A DNA stretch of 64,000 nt from AEGEAN-183 sp045563675 (GCA_045563675.1 JBJLIX010000002.1:248001-312000), one strand, 5' to 3'; positions 26,915-36,456 are shown, counted from the first letter of the stretch. Numbers and translations are program-made. Notes: a model not told the origin generated them from the sequence alone.

Positions 26915-27515
26915 CTTTAAACTAATTAAGGAAGCAGAAATTAATTCTGAGTTCTACCCTTTCTTTACAGTTCAAGATGTGTTTCTAAATAAACAAGATC
27001 ATAAAAGAGTAGCTGCGGATTTTCCCAATTTAAATAAAGGAGGCAGCTTTCCATCTAACTCTGTTTCCTATGGAGAGAGCATACAGTCTTTACTTGACTA
27101 TCTTGAAGGGGATCAAATGCGTAATATCCTAGAAAATAAATTTGAAATAGATCTAAAAGATAAGCCTGTAGTGAGCACTTTTCGAGGTTATTCAAGAATT
27201 AAAGACGGTAGAATACATTCTGATTCAAAAACAAAAATTATTACTGTGCTGTTGTACTTAAATGAGAAATGGGATGAAAGTAATGGCCTCTTAAGAATGT
27301 TAAAAGAAAAAGATAACATTGATAATTACATTGCTGAAATTCCTGCTTCAATGGGAAGCATGGTTGCATTTAAAGTTACAAATGACTGTTGGCATGGATT
27401 CATTCCTTATGAAGGAAAGAGATGTTCGATTCAGCTTAACTACTTAAATAAAGAGGCACTCTCCCAACATAGAATTAGACATAAAATAAGTTCTTTTTTT
27501 AAGAGACTCTCTTAA
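26907..27515 (+). CDS. 2OG-Fe(II) oxygenase family protein
   Basis: A 202-residue protein with a likely double-stranded beta-helix. Iron ligands can be read as HSD in GRIHSDSKTKIITVLLYLN (about 91-93) and the distal His in DCWHGFIPYEGKRCSIQLNYL, where the Arg would bind 2-oxoglutarate. Similar proteins lie in sugar- and LPS-related loci in marine bacteria, and here waaC follows after 4 bases and the DsbA-like gene overlaps upstream, so an envelope-modification role is possible but unproved. Confidence 0.75.
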   Translation: MLNFKLIKEAEINSEFYPFFTVQDVFLNKQDHKRVAADFPNLNKGGSFPSNSVSYGESIQSLLDYLEGDQMRNILENKFEIDLKDKPVVSTFRGYSRIKDGRIHSDSKTKIITVLLYLNEKWDESNGLLRMLKEKDNIDNYIAEIPASMGSMVAFKVTNDCWHGFIPYEGKRCSIQLNYLNKEALSQHRIRHKISSFFKRLS

Positions 27516-27519
27516 TTTC

Positions 27520-28497
27520 ATGAGAGTACTTATCATTAAGCTAACCTCTATGGGTGATTTGATGCACGCCCTTCCCGCCCTGACAGATGCTTCAAAAAAA
27601 ATACCAAATATAGAATTTGACTGGGTAGTAGATGAAAGCTTTTCTGAAGTTCCTTTGTGGCATCCTAATGTTAAATCGGTCATTACTACTAACCATAGGA
27701 GTTGGAAAAAGAATTTTTTATCTGCCGGTCTTATAAAAGAGTTAAGAAGCATTAAATCTTCACTAAATAATACAAATTACGATGCTGTGATTGATATGCA
27801 GAATAACCTTAAAAGTGCTGCTTTATCTTACCTTGTAAATGGTTATGTTCATGGCTTAGATAAAGATAGCGCAAGGGAATATCCGTCGCACATAGCTTAT
27901 AAGTTTAAATATGAGGTATCTAAAGCAAACCATGCCATTTCAAGACAAAGACAACTCTTAGCATTTAGTCTTAACTATGAATTTGATTGTAAAGAAATGG
28001 ATTATGGAATCCTAAAAAATAAATTTGAAAAACCTGATTTTGAGCTTCCCAATAAATTTCTTTTTTTAGTTCATAATGCAAGTTGGCCTACTAAGATGTG
28101 GTCTATATCCAAGTGGCAGGAAATGGTTAAATTAATTAATAGTAAAGGTTATAAAGCTATACTCCCTTCAGGTTCAATAGAAGAATTTAAAAGAGCTCAA
28201 GAAATTGCTTCAATTAGCAGTGATGCTATAGCAATACAAACTCAATCTTTAAACAAAACAGCTTTTATCATTGAGAATGCTGCTGGATGTATTTGTTCTG
28301 ATACAGGACTAGCTCATCTTTCAGCATTGTTAGGAAGACCTTCCGTTACCTTATACTCAGTTACAGATAAAGAATTGATTGGAACTCGAGGTAATAATCA
28401 AACTCACATTATCTCTCCTAACTCAAAAATGGATAGTATAACCCCACAAAAAGCATGGGATGAGTTGCATTTATTAATAGAAAGTGGCGGAGGGTGA
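27520..28497 (+). CDS. waaC: lipopolysaccharide heptosyltransferase I
   Basis: GT9 glycosyltransferase adding the first heptose to Kdo2-lipid A in the LPS inner core. The 325 residues match E. coli WaaC (319). The N-terminus MRVLIIKLTSMGDLMHALPAL is diagnostic (WaaC reads KTSSMGDVLHTLPAL), followed by DFDWVVDE-like EFDWVVDESFSEVPLWHP; the donor site is CSDTGLAHLSALLGRP with VTLYSVTDKELIG. Its last 13 bases (SGGG-stop) overlap the 3' end of the convergent tRNA-Ser gene. Confidence 0.94.
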   Translation: MRVLIIKLTSMGDLMHALPALTDASKKIPNIEFDWVVDESFSEVPLWHPNVKSVITTNHRSWKKNFLSAGLIKELRSIKSSLNNTNYDAVIDMQNNLKSAALSYLVNGYVHGLDKDSAREYPSHIAYKFKYEVSKANHAISRQRQLLAFSLNYEFDCKEMDYGILKNKFEKPDFELPNKFLFLVHNASWPTKMWSISKWQEMVKLINSKGYKAILPSGSIEEFKRAQEIASISSDAIAIQTQSLNKTAFIIENAAGCICSDTGLAHLSALLGRPSVTLYSVTDKELIGTRGNNQTHIISPNSKMDSITPQKAWDELHLLIESGGG

Positions 28498-28576
28498 GGG
28501 ATTCGAACCCCCGAAGGCTTTAACACCTTGCTGGTTTTCAAGACCAGTGCATTCAACCAGACTCTGCCAACCCTCC
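28485..28576 (-). tRNA. tRNA-Ser (anticodon UGA)
   Basis: The minus strand folds as a class II tRNA of 92 bases including an encoded CCA. The acceptor GGAGGGT (28576-28570) pairs with ACCCTCC (28495-28489). The anticodon arm is CTGGT-CTTGAAA-ACCAG, giving anticodon UGA, which reads UCA serine codons. A long variable arm (AAGG...CCTT) and a T-arm with GGTTCGAATCC fit serine tRNAs. It overlaps the waaC stop region by 13 bases. Confidence 0.97.
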
Positions 28577-28634
28577 TTTAATAGGCACGCATTCTACTAT
28601 TTTACTAGGAGTTGGAGGTAATGGAATTTTTCAA

Positions 28635-29762
28635 TTAAGTAAAATTTTTAGGGAATATTCTCGTCAATCCTTTCGATAGGAGATTTAGTCCTTTATTGAA
28701 ACCAATCGATTCATGCCCAAGACCTACACGGAAGTATCCATCCATTCCAAAGTTATCTCCTGGAACAATAAAAACACCTTCATTTTTTCTTAAATCATGA
28801 ACTAAATCAGTACTCTTTATATCCATATCATATTTAACAAATGCAAAGCCACCGGCTTCTGGTTTTGAAAAAGAAAGATGATTTGAGTAAGGAAGAATCC
28901 ATTTACTAAAAGTTTCTAAGTTTTTATTTAATAATACTTTTGTCCTTAATCTTAATTTTGAAATAGTTTTTGGTTCTAATACTTTAGATGCTATGTGTTG
29001 TGAAAGACTAGAACTAGCTATAGTTGTGTAATCTTTAATTGCCCAGGCTTCTTCAACAAAACTTTTATCTGAAATTATCCAACCTATCCTTAATCCTGGA
29101 TGTGCGTAGGACTTTGAAAGGCCTGAAGTAACAATGGTTTTTTCATACATGCCTAGAAAGCTTTTAGTTCTTTTTGATTTAAGTTCTGCTCCAATGTAGA
29201 CCTCATCGACTAGTAAATAGGCTCCTACCCTGCTAGCTATTTCTATAACTCTTAGCATCTGCTCTAGGTTTAAAACTGATCCAGTGGGGTTATTAGGATT
29301 GCAAATGGATATTACTTTTGTTTTATTAATTACTTTTTCATCTAAACAATCTAAATCCCATTCCCACTTTTCTTTTTTTATTAACGGGACATAATCTACA
29401 TCTGCACCTAAGGCTTCTGCAACTCCATTAAAAGAAAGATAATTAGGTGTCATCATTACAACCCTATCGCCTTTTGATACCGTTAAAATAGCAGATAGAA
29501 ATATAGCTTCTGATGACCCTGAAGTGACAAGTACATTACTTTTATCAAAACCATCATAAAGATTAGAGATTCTCTGCCTTAATAAGGGATTGCCTTGAGT
29601 ATATCCATAACCTAAGGGTAGATTTAATAGCTTTTCCAGTTCTTTTGGGTCCATCAGTTCTTTAAGAGAAAGTGGTTCAATACCGCTCTCAGTGAGATTA
29701 ACTTCTACAGAATTCTCGTATATTGATTGAATTCTTTCTAAATCAAAAGTGGGGAACTTCAT
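28635..29762 (-). CDS. PLP-dependent class I/II aminotransferase
   Basis: A 375-residue fold-type I aminotransferase. The PLP-lysine lies in TSGLSKSYAHPGLRIGW, the cofactor aspartate/tyrosine in LVDEVYIGAEL, and the substrate loop is ICNPNNPTGSVLN. TSGSSEAIFLSAIL binds the phosphate. This resembles the HisC/aspartate-aminotransferase-like group; the substrate is not determinable. It starts 2 bases after the enoyl-CoA hydratase gene ends, so both lie in a leftward unit with the alkylsulfatase-like gene. Confidence 0.9.
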   Translation of the reverse strand: MKFPTFDLERIQSIYENSVEVNLTESGIEPLSLKELMDPKELEKLLNLPLGYGYTQGNPLLRQRISNLYDGFDKSNVLVTSGSSEAIFLSAILTVSKGDRVVMMTPNYLSFNGVAEALGADVDYVPLIKKEKWEWDLDCLDEKVINKTKVISICNPNNPTGSVLNLEQMLRVIEIASRVGAYLLVDEVYIGAELKSKRTKSFLGMYEKTIVTSGLSKSYAHPGLRIGWIISDKSFVEEAWAIKDYTTIASSSLSQHIASKVLEPKTISKLRLRTKVLLNKNLETFSKWILPYSNHLSFSKPEAGGFAFVKYDMDIKSTDLVHDLRKNEGVFIVPGDNFGMDGYFRVGLGHESIGFNKGLNLLSKGLTRIFPKNFT

Positions 29763-29764
29763 AC

Positions 29765-30526
29765 TTAGGAACCTTTAAAGTTTGGAATTCTTCTTTCTAA
29801 AGAGGCCTTTATGCCCTCTTTAAAATCATTAGTTTTCTGTAGTCTCATTTGCTCAGATAGCTCCAAATCTACTATCTGCTCTACTTCTTCTGCTAAACCT
29901 CTTCTTATGGTAGCTCTAATTGATTGGATAGCTAAAGGTCCTGATGTAGCTATTTCAAGTGCTAAATCTATAGCTCTGGTCTTAACTTCATTTTGTTGGA
30001 CTAAATAATCAATAAGACCAATTTCATGTGCTTCATGGCCTTTTAACCTCCTACCAGTTAGCATCATCATTGATGCATTCTGGATTCCAACTACTCTAGG
30101 CAGAGTTACTGTAGTACCAAAACCTTGATGAAAACCTAGCATTGAGAAATTAGCACTAAATCTTGATTCAGGACAACCAACTCTAAAATCTCCCACTAAT
30201 GAAAGTCCAAGACCCCCTCCTATAGCACCGCCTTGAACAGCTACAACGATGGGCTTATTAGTTTTAAAAAGACGGACAGCTTGCTTGTATAGCTCAAAGT
30301 AAGGATCCTTCTTATCTTTCATGTCTCTATCCTGGTCAAAATTTGCTCCAGCACAAAAATGTTTCCCTTCAGAACAAAGAACTATGCACCTACATTCTAT
30401 TTCTTTATCAAAGCCTTCTAAAGAATCCGCAATATCTGAAATTAACTGATGATCAAAGTGGTTGTTAGGCGGTCTTTGTATGCTAATTACACCAATGTGA
30501 CCTTCTAAATTAATATCTATATCCAT
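29765..30526 (-). CDS. enoyl-CoA hydratase/isomerase family protein
   Basis: Crotonase-fold protein, 254 residues from the ATG at 30526-30524. I chose this start because AGGGA precedes it by 8 bases and it lies just after the upstream stop; an earlier ATG (30583) would overlap that gene by 53 bases and add residues unlike the family. CoA-binding SEGKHFCAGANFDQD supplies one oxyanion-hole amide and GGAIGGGLGLSLVGDFRVG the second. The glutamates of classical hydratases are not all obvious, so the precise reaction (hydration, isomerisation, hydrolysis) is open. Confidence 0.9.
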   Translation of the reverse strand: MDIDINLEGHIGVISIQRPPNNHFDHQLISDIADSLEGFDKEIECRCIVLCSEGKHFCAGANFDQDRDMKDKKDPYFELYKQAVRLFKTNKPIVVAVQGGAIGGGLGLSLVGDFRVGCPESRFSANFSMLGFHQGFGTTVTLPRVVGIQNASMMMLTGRRLKGHEAHEIGLIDYLVQQNEVKTRAIDLALEIATSGPLAIQSIRATIRRGLAEEVEQIVDLELSEQMRLQKTNDFKEGIKASLERRIPNFKGS

Positions 30527-30530
30527 ATCT

Positions 30531-32228
30531 TTATTCCCTAAATGAATTAAAAAATGAGATAAGACTAACCTTATCCCCCTCAACAGAGATCATTCCAGTA
30601 GCCATTGAAACTGGAAGACTTCTCGTGCCTGCAACAATTTCCTTCCATACTTTTTCTTCTGTATAGATTTTAACTTTCGCTCCCTTTACTTCAAATGGTT
30701 GAACTTCCAAGACTCCTTTTCTTAAAATAAGAGTAAATGACTTAGATGTATCGCTAAAAAATAAAGACAAAGTGAGCTCTTTGTCTAAACTTTTTTCAGG
30801 TATTAAGTTAACTTTTAAAATATCAAAAACTATTTCTACTGGCATAGCTTCTATAATTTCTTCTGAAGGACTTAGTAGTTCACTAGGTTTGTAATTAGAT
30901 GAAAGCTCTGAAGCACTAGATAAATAGTAATATCTTGAATTGGGATTTGAACTTCTCTTACCTAATTGATTTAAAGCCTTTCTTCTTAGATTTATTACCG
31001 TTTGGTTTTCAGGGTCAGAAGTTAACAAATAGTCTGTTAACTTAAGAACCCACTGATAGTCTTCTTCTTCAATTGCTTCATTTGCAGACTTTAAAACTTT
31101 ATCAAAACCTCCTGACATCTTTATAAGCTTTTGTGATTCTAATTCCCTTGATAAAGGATTTAATGAAGTAGGGTTTCCATCAAACCATCCTAAATATCCA
31201 GAAAATACATTTTTTGCAGACCAAGCTGGCGTTCCATAAAATTCTTTTAAATAAGGAGAATCTACTAGATGCTCAGGCAGAGTTATAAATTCAGCAATTT
31301 TGTTAGGTTCAAAACCTTTATTCATTAATCGAATAGTTTGATCATGTACAAATTGAATTGCATCTCGATAATCAGTTAAATGAGTAAGAATTTGTTCTTG
31401 GCCCTCTAAAGGCCTGCTATGACTAGGAATAAGGTATTGAGGTTTTAAATACCTCATCAGATCAATGCTTTTAACCCACCCTGAAAGGTCTCTGTAAGGT
31501 GTGCCTCTTATGGTATATAGATTTGGAAATGCTTTATAAAAATTATCACCTGGGAATAATGCTTTATATTTAGGTAACCAAACGAATAATTGGTCGTTAG
31601 TTTCACCGGGGGCATGATAAAGATGTACCTCAATTCCAGATATTTCTAGTTTTAGGAAATCTTTAAATGTTCTATTAGGGTAAACAAGAGAGGTCTTTCT
31701 GTTCTTTTTTCCAATTTCTAAAAAGGGACCAATTCCATTATTTTCAATTTGTTCTTCTGGAAAAATTCCAAACATCCTTGAAGATCTTTTACTTATAACT
31801 GGTCTCAAAATTCCTAATATTCTATTTATATATTCGTGAGTATCTTCATGAGCTAATACAATAGTATTTTCATCGTCAACAAATGCTTTAGCTCCAAAAA
31901 CATGATCTCCATGGTTGTGAGTGTAAATAACTGCTTTAATAGGAAAAGGATTAATTCTATCAAAAGCAGACCTTACTTCTCTTCCTGTTTCTATAGTCCC
32001 TGTAGTATCAATTATTATCCTTCCACTTTCTCCTTCAACCATTATTGAATTAGCTAAAGAATATCCAATAGCTACATGTATTGTATTTTCAATACTTATA
32101 ACCTCTTTTTTAAACTCCTTACTATGTTCAATTAAGTCATCTGGACTTAGAAAAATTTCGTCTTCTTCAACGATATCAGAACAAGATGTTAAAATTAAGA
32201 CAGAGAAGAAGTATAAAAAATATCTCAT
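30531..32228 (-). CDS. alkylsulfatase-like metallo-beta-lactamase lipoprotein
   Basis: A 565-residue protein with a lipobox (LILTSCSD, Cys16) predicting outer- or inner-membrane lipoprotein anchoring. The metallo-beta-lactamase domain has THNHGDHVFG zinc ligands (about 103-112), a further His in YHAPGETND, and GDNFYKAFPNLYTIRGTPYRDL typical of SdsA1/YjcS alkyl sulfatases. A helical dimerisation domain follows (FGTPAWSAKNVFSGYLGWFDG) and a C-terminal SCP2-like lipid-binding domain (about 455-565). SdsA1-type enzymes cut sulfate from primary alkyl sulfates. Being a lipoprotein is unusual for the family. Confidence 0.85.
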   Translation of the reverse strand: MRYFLYFFSVLILTSCSDIVEEDEIFLSPDDLIEHSKEFKKEVISIENTIHVAIGYSLANSIMVEGESGRIIIDTTGTIETGREVRSAFDRINPFPIKAVIYTHNHGDHVFGAKAFVDDENTIVLAHEDTHEYINRILGILRPVISKRSSRMFGIFPEEQIENNGIGPFLEIGKKNRKTSLVYPNRTFKDFLKLEISGIEVHLYHAPGETNDQLFVWLPKYKALFPGDNFYKAFPNLYTIRGTPYRDLSGWVKSIDLMRYLKPQYLIPSHSRPLEGQEQILTHLTDYRDAIQFVHDQTIRLMNKGFEPNKIAEFITLPEHLVDSPYLKEFYGTPAWSAKNVFSGYLGWFDGNPTSLNPLSRELESQKLIKMSGGFDKVLKSANEAIEEEDYQWVLKLTDYLLTSDPENQTVINLRRKALNQLGKRSSNPNSRYYYLSSASELSSNYKPSELLSPSEEIIEAMPVEIVFDILKVNLIPEKSLDKELTLSLFFSDTSKSFTLILRKGVLEVQPFEVKGAKVKIYTEEKVWKEIVAGTRSLPVSMATGMISVEGDKVSLISFFNSFRE

Positions 32229-32243
32229 CTAACTATTATAGAA

Positions 32244-33626
32244 CTAGCCTGTAGGTTTTAGCACTTTCATCCATCTTTTTGACCTGTATCTAAGTATCAG
32301 CAAGATTCCTTTAGCAAAATAATCAATTATTAAGGTAGCAAAAATCCATTGAACTGGCATTTCTAAATAAAAAAGCAGGAAGGCTATTGGAACTCTGATC
32401 AATAATAATCCAACTATAGTAATTATTAGTGGGGACCTTGTATCTCCTGCTCCTCTTAAGGTGCTGCCAAGGGAAAATTCTAGAGCCATAAAGGGCTGTG
32501 ATAGAGCAAAAATCCATACAAAAATTACAGCATACTTAACTACTTCTTCATCTTTAATAAAAAACCAGGCTATTGGTTCTGCAAAGAAAGCAAGTAGAAG
32601 ACCGCTCAAACTCATAGCCAACATAGTCATTCCTGCTGATTGATATCCACTTTTATAAGCAGCATCTGGATCTGAAGCTCCAAGAAATTGACCAGATAAA
32701 GTAGCAGCTGCAACTGAAAAACCGTTCCCTAAGATAAAAGATAACATTAAAATATTAACTCCAATGTTATAAGCAGCTACCTCTTCAGTGCCATACATAG
32801 CTACTATCCAAAAGAAAGATAACATTCCAAACTGGAAAACTATACTCTCTATACCAGCTGGATAACTTATTTTAATTAATTGATTGAATCTACCTTTTGT
32901 AAATGATCCTTTTGTTCCTAAAGGAACTACTAATTTATTTGTTAACCATAAATATAATTGAATTAACGTTCCAACAGTAAAAGAAATACCCATTGCTAAT
33001 GCTGCACCAACAATCCCCAGTTTAGGCATGCCATATTGACCATTAACCAGTCCTAATAAAAGGTAAATAGCAATTAGATTAGTGAATATACCTATATACA
33101 TTGGAGTTTTTACATCACCCGCGGCCCTAAGAGATGCACCAATAACCATACCAAAGGTCATAAATGGTATAAATAATATTGATATAGTTAAATAGGTTAT
33201 GGCTAGTTCTTCAGCTACAGGGTCTAAACCAAATATGCTAATAAAGGTTTTAGCAAAAATTATGATTATGAGAGTAGTAAAAATTGACAATGCTAAACTC
33301 ACTCCAATAGCTAGTCTTGTCACATGTGCAGCTTCTAACATATTTTTTGAACCGACAGCTCTTGCTACGAGAGCAGTGGTACCTGTCATTACTGCCATAA
33401 GTAAAGCTTGAAACACCCAAACAAGCCTCTGACCAGTTCCAACAGCTGCAACAGCAGAAGCACCTAAAGTTCCTACTGCTTTTATTGAAATAATACCTAC
33501 ACTTGACCAAAGAAGGTTTCCTAAAATAGGAGGCCAAGCTAAGCCCCATACGCTTAAGGTTTCTGGGTGTGAAATCTCAGTAGATTCTTCTTCAATGCTT
33601 TCTTTAGTTTCTTTGATCTGTGACAT
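32244..33626 (-). CDS. MATE family efflux transporter
   Basis: A 460-residue inner-membrane protein with about 12 hydrophobic segments in two homologous halves: WPPILGNLLWSSVGIISIKAVGTLGA and, later, YPAGIESIVFQFGMLSFFWIVA; FGMVIGASLRAAGDVKTPM and ALEFSLGSTLRGAGDTRSPL form the repeated GDxxTP-like motifs. This marks a Na+/H+-driven multidrug and toxin exporter. Both termini are polar and cytoplasmic. It is upstream of the alkylsulfatase-like gene on the same strand (15-base gap) and diverges from tdk. Confidence 0.95.
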   Translation of the reverse strand: MSQIKETKESIEEESTEISHPETLSVWGLAWPPILGNLLWSSVGIISIKAVGTLGASAVAAVGTGQRLVWVFQALLMAVMTGTTALVARAVGSKNMLEAAHVTRLAIGVSLALSIFTTLIIIIFAKTFISIFGLDPVAEELAITYLTISILFIPFMTFGMVIGASLRAAGDVKTPMYIGIFTNLIAIYLLLGLVNGQYGMPKLGIVGAALAMGISFTVGTLIQLYLWLTNKLVVPLGTKGSFTKGRFNQLIKISYPAGIESIVFQFGMLSFFWIVAMYGTEEVAAYNIGVNILMLSFILGNGFSVAAATLSGQFLGASDPDAAYKSGYQSAGMTMLAMSLSGLLLAFFAEPIAWFFIKDEEVVKYAVIFVWIFALSQPFMALEFSLGSTLRGAGDTRSPLIITIVGLLLIRVPIAFLLFYLEMPVQWIFATLIIDYFAKGILLILRYRSKRWMKVLKPTG

Positions 33627-33692
33627 TAGAGGCGTGGCATACTAACATAGTTACCACTGGACCAGTATTGATCAAAATCCTACACTTACGAA

Positions 33693-34274
33693 ATGGCTAA
33701 ACTTTATTTTAACTATTCCTCAATGAACGCCGGAAAGTCGACGGCCCTTCTTCAAGCTGACCATAATTATCATGAAAGAGGAATGAAGACAAAAATGTTT
33801 ACTTTTTCTGAAGATTCAAGGTTTAAAAAAAATGAAATAGTTTCACGAATAGGAATAAGCGCTAATGCTAATCCTTTTTCTAAAGATACAGATTTATTTA
33901 ATTCTCTTTTAAAAGATAAGGAAATTAATGAAATTAAATGTGTCTTAATAGACGAAGCTCAGTTCCTTACAAAAAAACAGGTTTTTCAATTAGGTAAAAT
34001 AGTAGATGAATTAGATATAGCAGTACTTGCTTTTGGTATTAGAACAGATTTTCAAGGAGAGCTTTTTGAAGGAAGTAAATATTTACTAGCTTGGGCAGAT
34101 AATTTAAAAGAAATAAAAACAATCTGCTGGTGTGGAAGGAAAGCTACAATGGTAGTCAGGATAGATAACCGTGGTCTCATAATCACAGAAGGTGAACAGC
34201 TAGAAATAGGAGGAAATGAAAAGTACGTGCCTTTATGTAGAGCACATTTTACTAATAAAGATTTAGGTAATTAA
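33693..34274 (+). CDS. tdk: thymidine kinase
   Basis: Type II thymidine kinase phosphorylating thymidine/deoxyuridine for salvage. The 193 residues (E. coli 205) show the P-loop SSMNAGKSTALLQ (about 9-21), Walker B LIDEAQFL, the substrate lasso FGIRTDFQGELFEGS, and the zinc site CWCGRKA ... PLCRAH. The last 4 bases overlap the end of nupC. With nupC and the PfkB kinase close by, a nucleoside uptake-and-salvage role is consistent. Confidence 0.97.
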   Translation: MAKLYFNYSSMNAGKSTALLQADHNYHERGMKTKMFTFSEDSRFKKNEIVSRIGISANANPFSKDTDLFNSLLKDKEINEIKCVLIDEAQFLTKKQVFQLGKIVDELDIAVLAFGIRTDFQGELFEGSKYLLAWADNLKEIKTICWCGRKATMVVRIDNRGLIITEGEQLEIGGNEKYVPLCRAHFTNKDLGN

Positions 34275-35521
34275 AGAATACCTACTACAAATCCTGTCAT
34301 ACATGAAGCAAGTAAAGCAGCCCATAAAGCTTTGAAGCTAACAGCAATAATATCTTTTCTTCTTTCTGGTACCATAGCGCTTATACCGCTTAAAAGAATT
34401 CCTACACTACTAAAATTAGCAAATCCACATAGAGCATAAAGCATAATTAAAAAGCTCTTCTCAGATAAGGGATATGAGGAAGTATCAGAAAGATATAAAT
34501 AGGCAACAAATTCATTCAGAATAGTTTTAACTCCTAATAATTCGCCAGCTACCTGGCTTTCTGACCAAGGAATTCCCATACACCAAGCAAGTGGTGCAAA
34601 TACCCACCCTACCACTCTTTCCATTGTTAGGGGTTCTCCTAGAATATCAGGGAATATCCCTAATATTTGATTTGCTAAGAAAACTAAGGCCATAATAACG
34701 ATGAGCATGGCAGCTACATTTAAAAAGATATCAATTCCAGACTGTGTGCCTTTAGTTAAAGCGTCCATAGTACTTGAATACATTTTTGTAGAATTATCTT
34801 CAGGAAAATCAGTTTTAGTCTCACTTGGGATAAGGATATTTGCAAACATAATACCTGCGGGAACAGAAATAAGAGAAGCAGTAAGAAAATGACCAATTAG
34901 ACCTGATCCATATATTGGGGAAAGCATCGTTGTATATATAACCATTACTGAACCGGCTATTGTTGACATGCCAACAGTCATAATTACTAAAAGCTCGTTT
35001 TTTGACATAGAGGAAAGATATGGCCTAACTAGTAACGGTGCCTCTACTTGACCAAGGAATACATTAGCGGTAGCACTAAGTCCTACTGGGCCTCCTACAT
35101 TTAAAGGTTTTTTAAATAGCAATGACAGTGCATTAACTAATAATGGAATAATTCTCCAGTGCCATAGAAGTGCTGAAATTGCAGACATTAAGATAATTAG
35201 TGTTAACCCGCCAAAAGCAAAAATAAAAGTATTGGCTTTATTAGCTACTTCAAATGGGGCATTAGGAGCGCCGTCAGCAAGGTAACCAAAAACAAATGAA
35301 GTTCCGTAATCATTCGCTTCCTTCAATGTCATCACACCTTTAGATAAAACTTCAAAGAATGTTGTAATTAAAGGTAACTTAATAAGCAATAAAGCTAAAG
35401 TTAATTGAATTAAAACAGCAATTACTATGTATTTAAGTTTGATTGCTTTTATGTTCTCGCTAAATATTGCTCCGAGAAGAAGTAAAACAAAAAAACCTAC
35501 TGCTGGTTGTATATACTCCAT
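34271..35521 (-). CDS. nupC: NupC family concentrative nucleoside transporter
   Basis: A 416-residue inner-membrane cation-coupled nucleoside importer. Family motifs are GGPVGLSATANVFLGQVEAPLLVRPYL (re-entrant QVEAP loop), MTVGMSTIAGSVMVIY, and, C-terminal, EFVAYL and ALCGFANFSSVGI. About nine hydrophobic segments. E. coli NupC is 400 residues. It converges on tdk, which phosphorylates what it imports, with a 4-base overlap at the stops. Confidence 0.96.
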   Translation of the reverse strand: MEYIQPAVGFFVLLLLGAIFSENIKAIKLKYIVIAVLIQLTLALLLIKLPLITTFFEVLSKGVMTLKEANDYGTSFVFGYLADGAPNAPFEVANKANTFIFAFGGLTLIILMSAISALLWHWRIIPLLVNALSLLFKKPLNVGGPVGLSATANVFLGQVEAPLLVRPYLSSMSKNELLVIMTVGMSTIAGSVMVIYTTMLSPIYGSGLIGHFLTASLISVPAGIMFANILIPSETKTDFPEDNSTKMYSSTMDALTKGTQSGIDIFLNVAAMLIVIMALVFLANQILGIFPDILGEPLTMERVVGWVFAPLAWCMGIPWSESQVAGELLGVKTILNEFVAYLYLSDTSSYPLSEKSFLIMLYALCGFANFSSVGILLSGISAMVPERRKDIIAVSFKALWAALLASCMTGFVVGIL

Positions 35522-35523
35522 AA

Positions 35524-36456
35524 TTAAACTAATTTTATTTCTTTTAACCTCTGTTGTAAGTAATCTTCTGCACTTATGGATTGCGGATACTTATTGGGAT
35601 TGTCTTCACTGACACATGAATCTAATGTTTCTATAATCCAATCTGGATTTGGGTGGACAAAAAAAGGAATTGAATATCTCGAAACATTTTTTAAGTCTAG
35701 CGGCGTTCTAACCCTGTGAGTAGTAGAAACAAGCCTATGATTAGAAAAGCGTTGAAGCATATCTCCTATATTGCATATTATTACGTTACTACCATATTCA
35801 ACGGGAAGCCATTTTTCTCCTTTCGATAGTATTTCTAACCCAGGTTGATCACCTCCAATAAGTAATGTGATCAAGTTTATGTCTTCATGAGCTCCAGATC
35901 TTTCTCCTTTTTCATTAGACCTAATTGGTGGATAGTGAATAGATCTCATAACACTATTCCCTTCATCTGCTACTTGCTTAAAATAATCTTTCTTTAAATT
36001 TAGGTTTAAAGCAACAGACTCTAAAAGAATTTGTCCAAGCTCATCAAATTGAATAAAAAGCTCATTAACTTTTTCTTTAAAATTATCTATTTCCTTTACT
36101 TCCTTGTTTAGCGGCATCCATTTAGTAAATTTGTGGTTCTTAGTTAATTCTCTTCCTGTCTGCCAGAATTCCTTAATATCAGCCTCAACTCCTCCCTTTG
36201 GAGTTTCCACCTTCATCGGTGTATAACCTCTAGCACCAGCTAGCTTAGGATCAAAATATTCTAATTTTAGATTAGTAGGAAAAGAAAAGAATTCATGAAA
36301 AGTTTGAGTAACTTCATTTATTAGCTCTTGATTTATTGGATGGTCAGAAAGACCACAAAAACCAGTCTCTTGAAAACTTTTTCCTAGTCTTTGTGAAAAG
36401 TCCTCTGGATCTTTATGCAAATCTTCAAAAGACACTAGTGAGAAAGGTAAATTCAA
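35524..36456 (-). CDS. isopenicillin-N-synthase-like 2OG-Fe(II) oxygenase
   Basis: A 310-residue protein starting MNLPFSLVSFEDLHKDPEDF, the DIOX-N type domain (GFCGLSDHPI). Iron ligands are His and Asp in SGAHEDINLITLLIGG and the distal His in STTHRVRTP; RYSIPFFVHPNPD supplies the 2-oxoglutarate-binding arginine-serine pair (RxS). The family hydroxylates or cyclises diverse small molecules, so the substrate is unknown. It ends 2 bases before the nupC start codon, so the two are co-transcribed, hinting at a nucleoside-related substrate. Confidence 0.9.
   Translation of the reverse strand: MNLPFSLVSFEDLHKDPEDFSQRLGKSFQETGFCGLSDHPINQELINEVTQTFHEFFSFPTNLKLEYFDPKLAGARGYTPMKVETPKGGVEADIKEFWQTGRELTKNHKFTKWMPLNKEVKEIDNFKEKVNELFIQFDELGQILLESVALNLNLKKDYFKQVADEGNSVMRSIHYPPIRSNEKGERSGAHEDINLITLLIGGDQPGLEILSKGEKWLPVEYGSNVIICNIGDMLQRFSNHRLVSTTHRVRTPLDLKNVSRYSIPFFVHPNPDWIIETLDSCVSEDNPNKYPQSISAEDYLQQRLKEIKLV

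Noticed and set aside
30527..30583. Upstream ATG start for the enoyl-CoA hydratase
   Set aside because: It would overlap the alkylsulfatase-like gene by 53 bases and has no better ribosome site; the ATG at 30526 has AGGGA in place.
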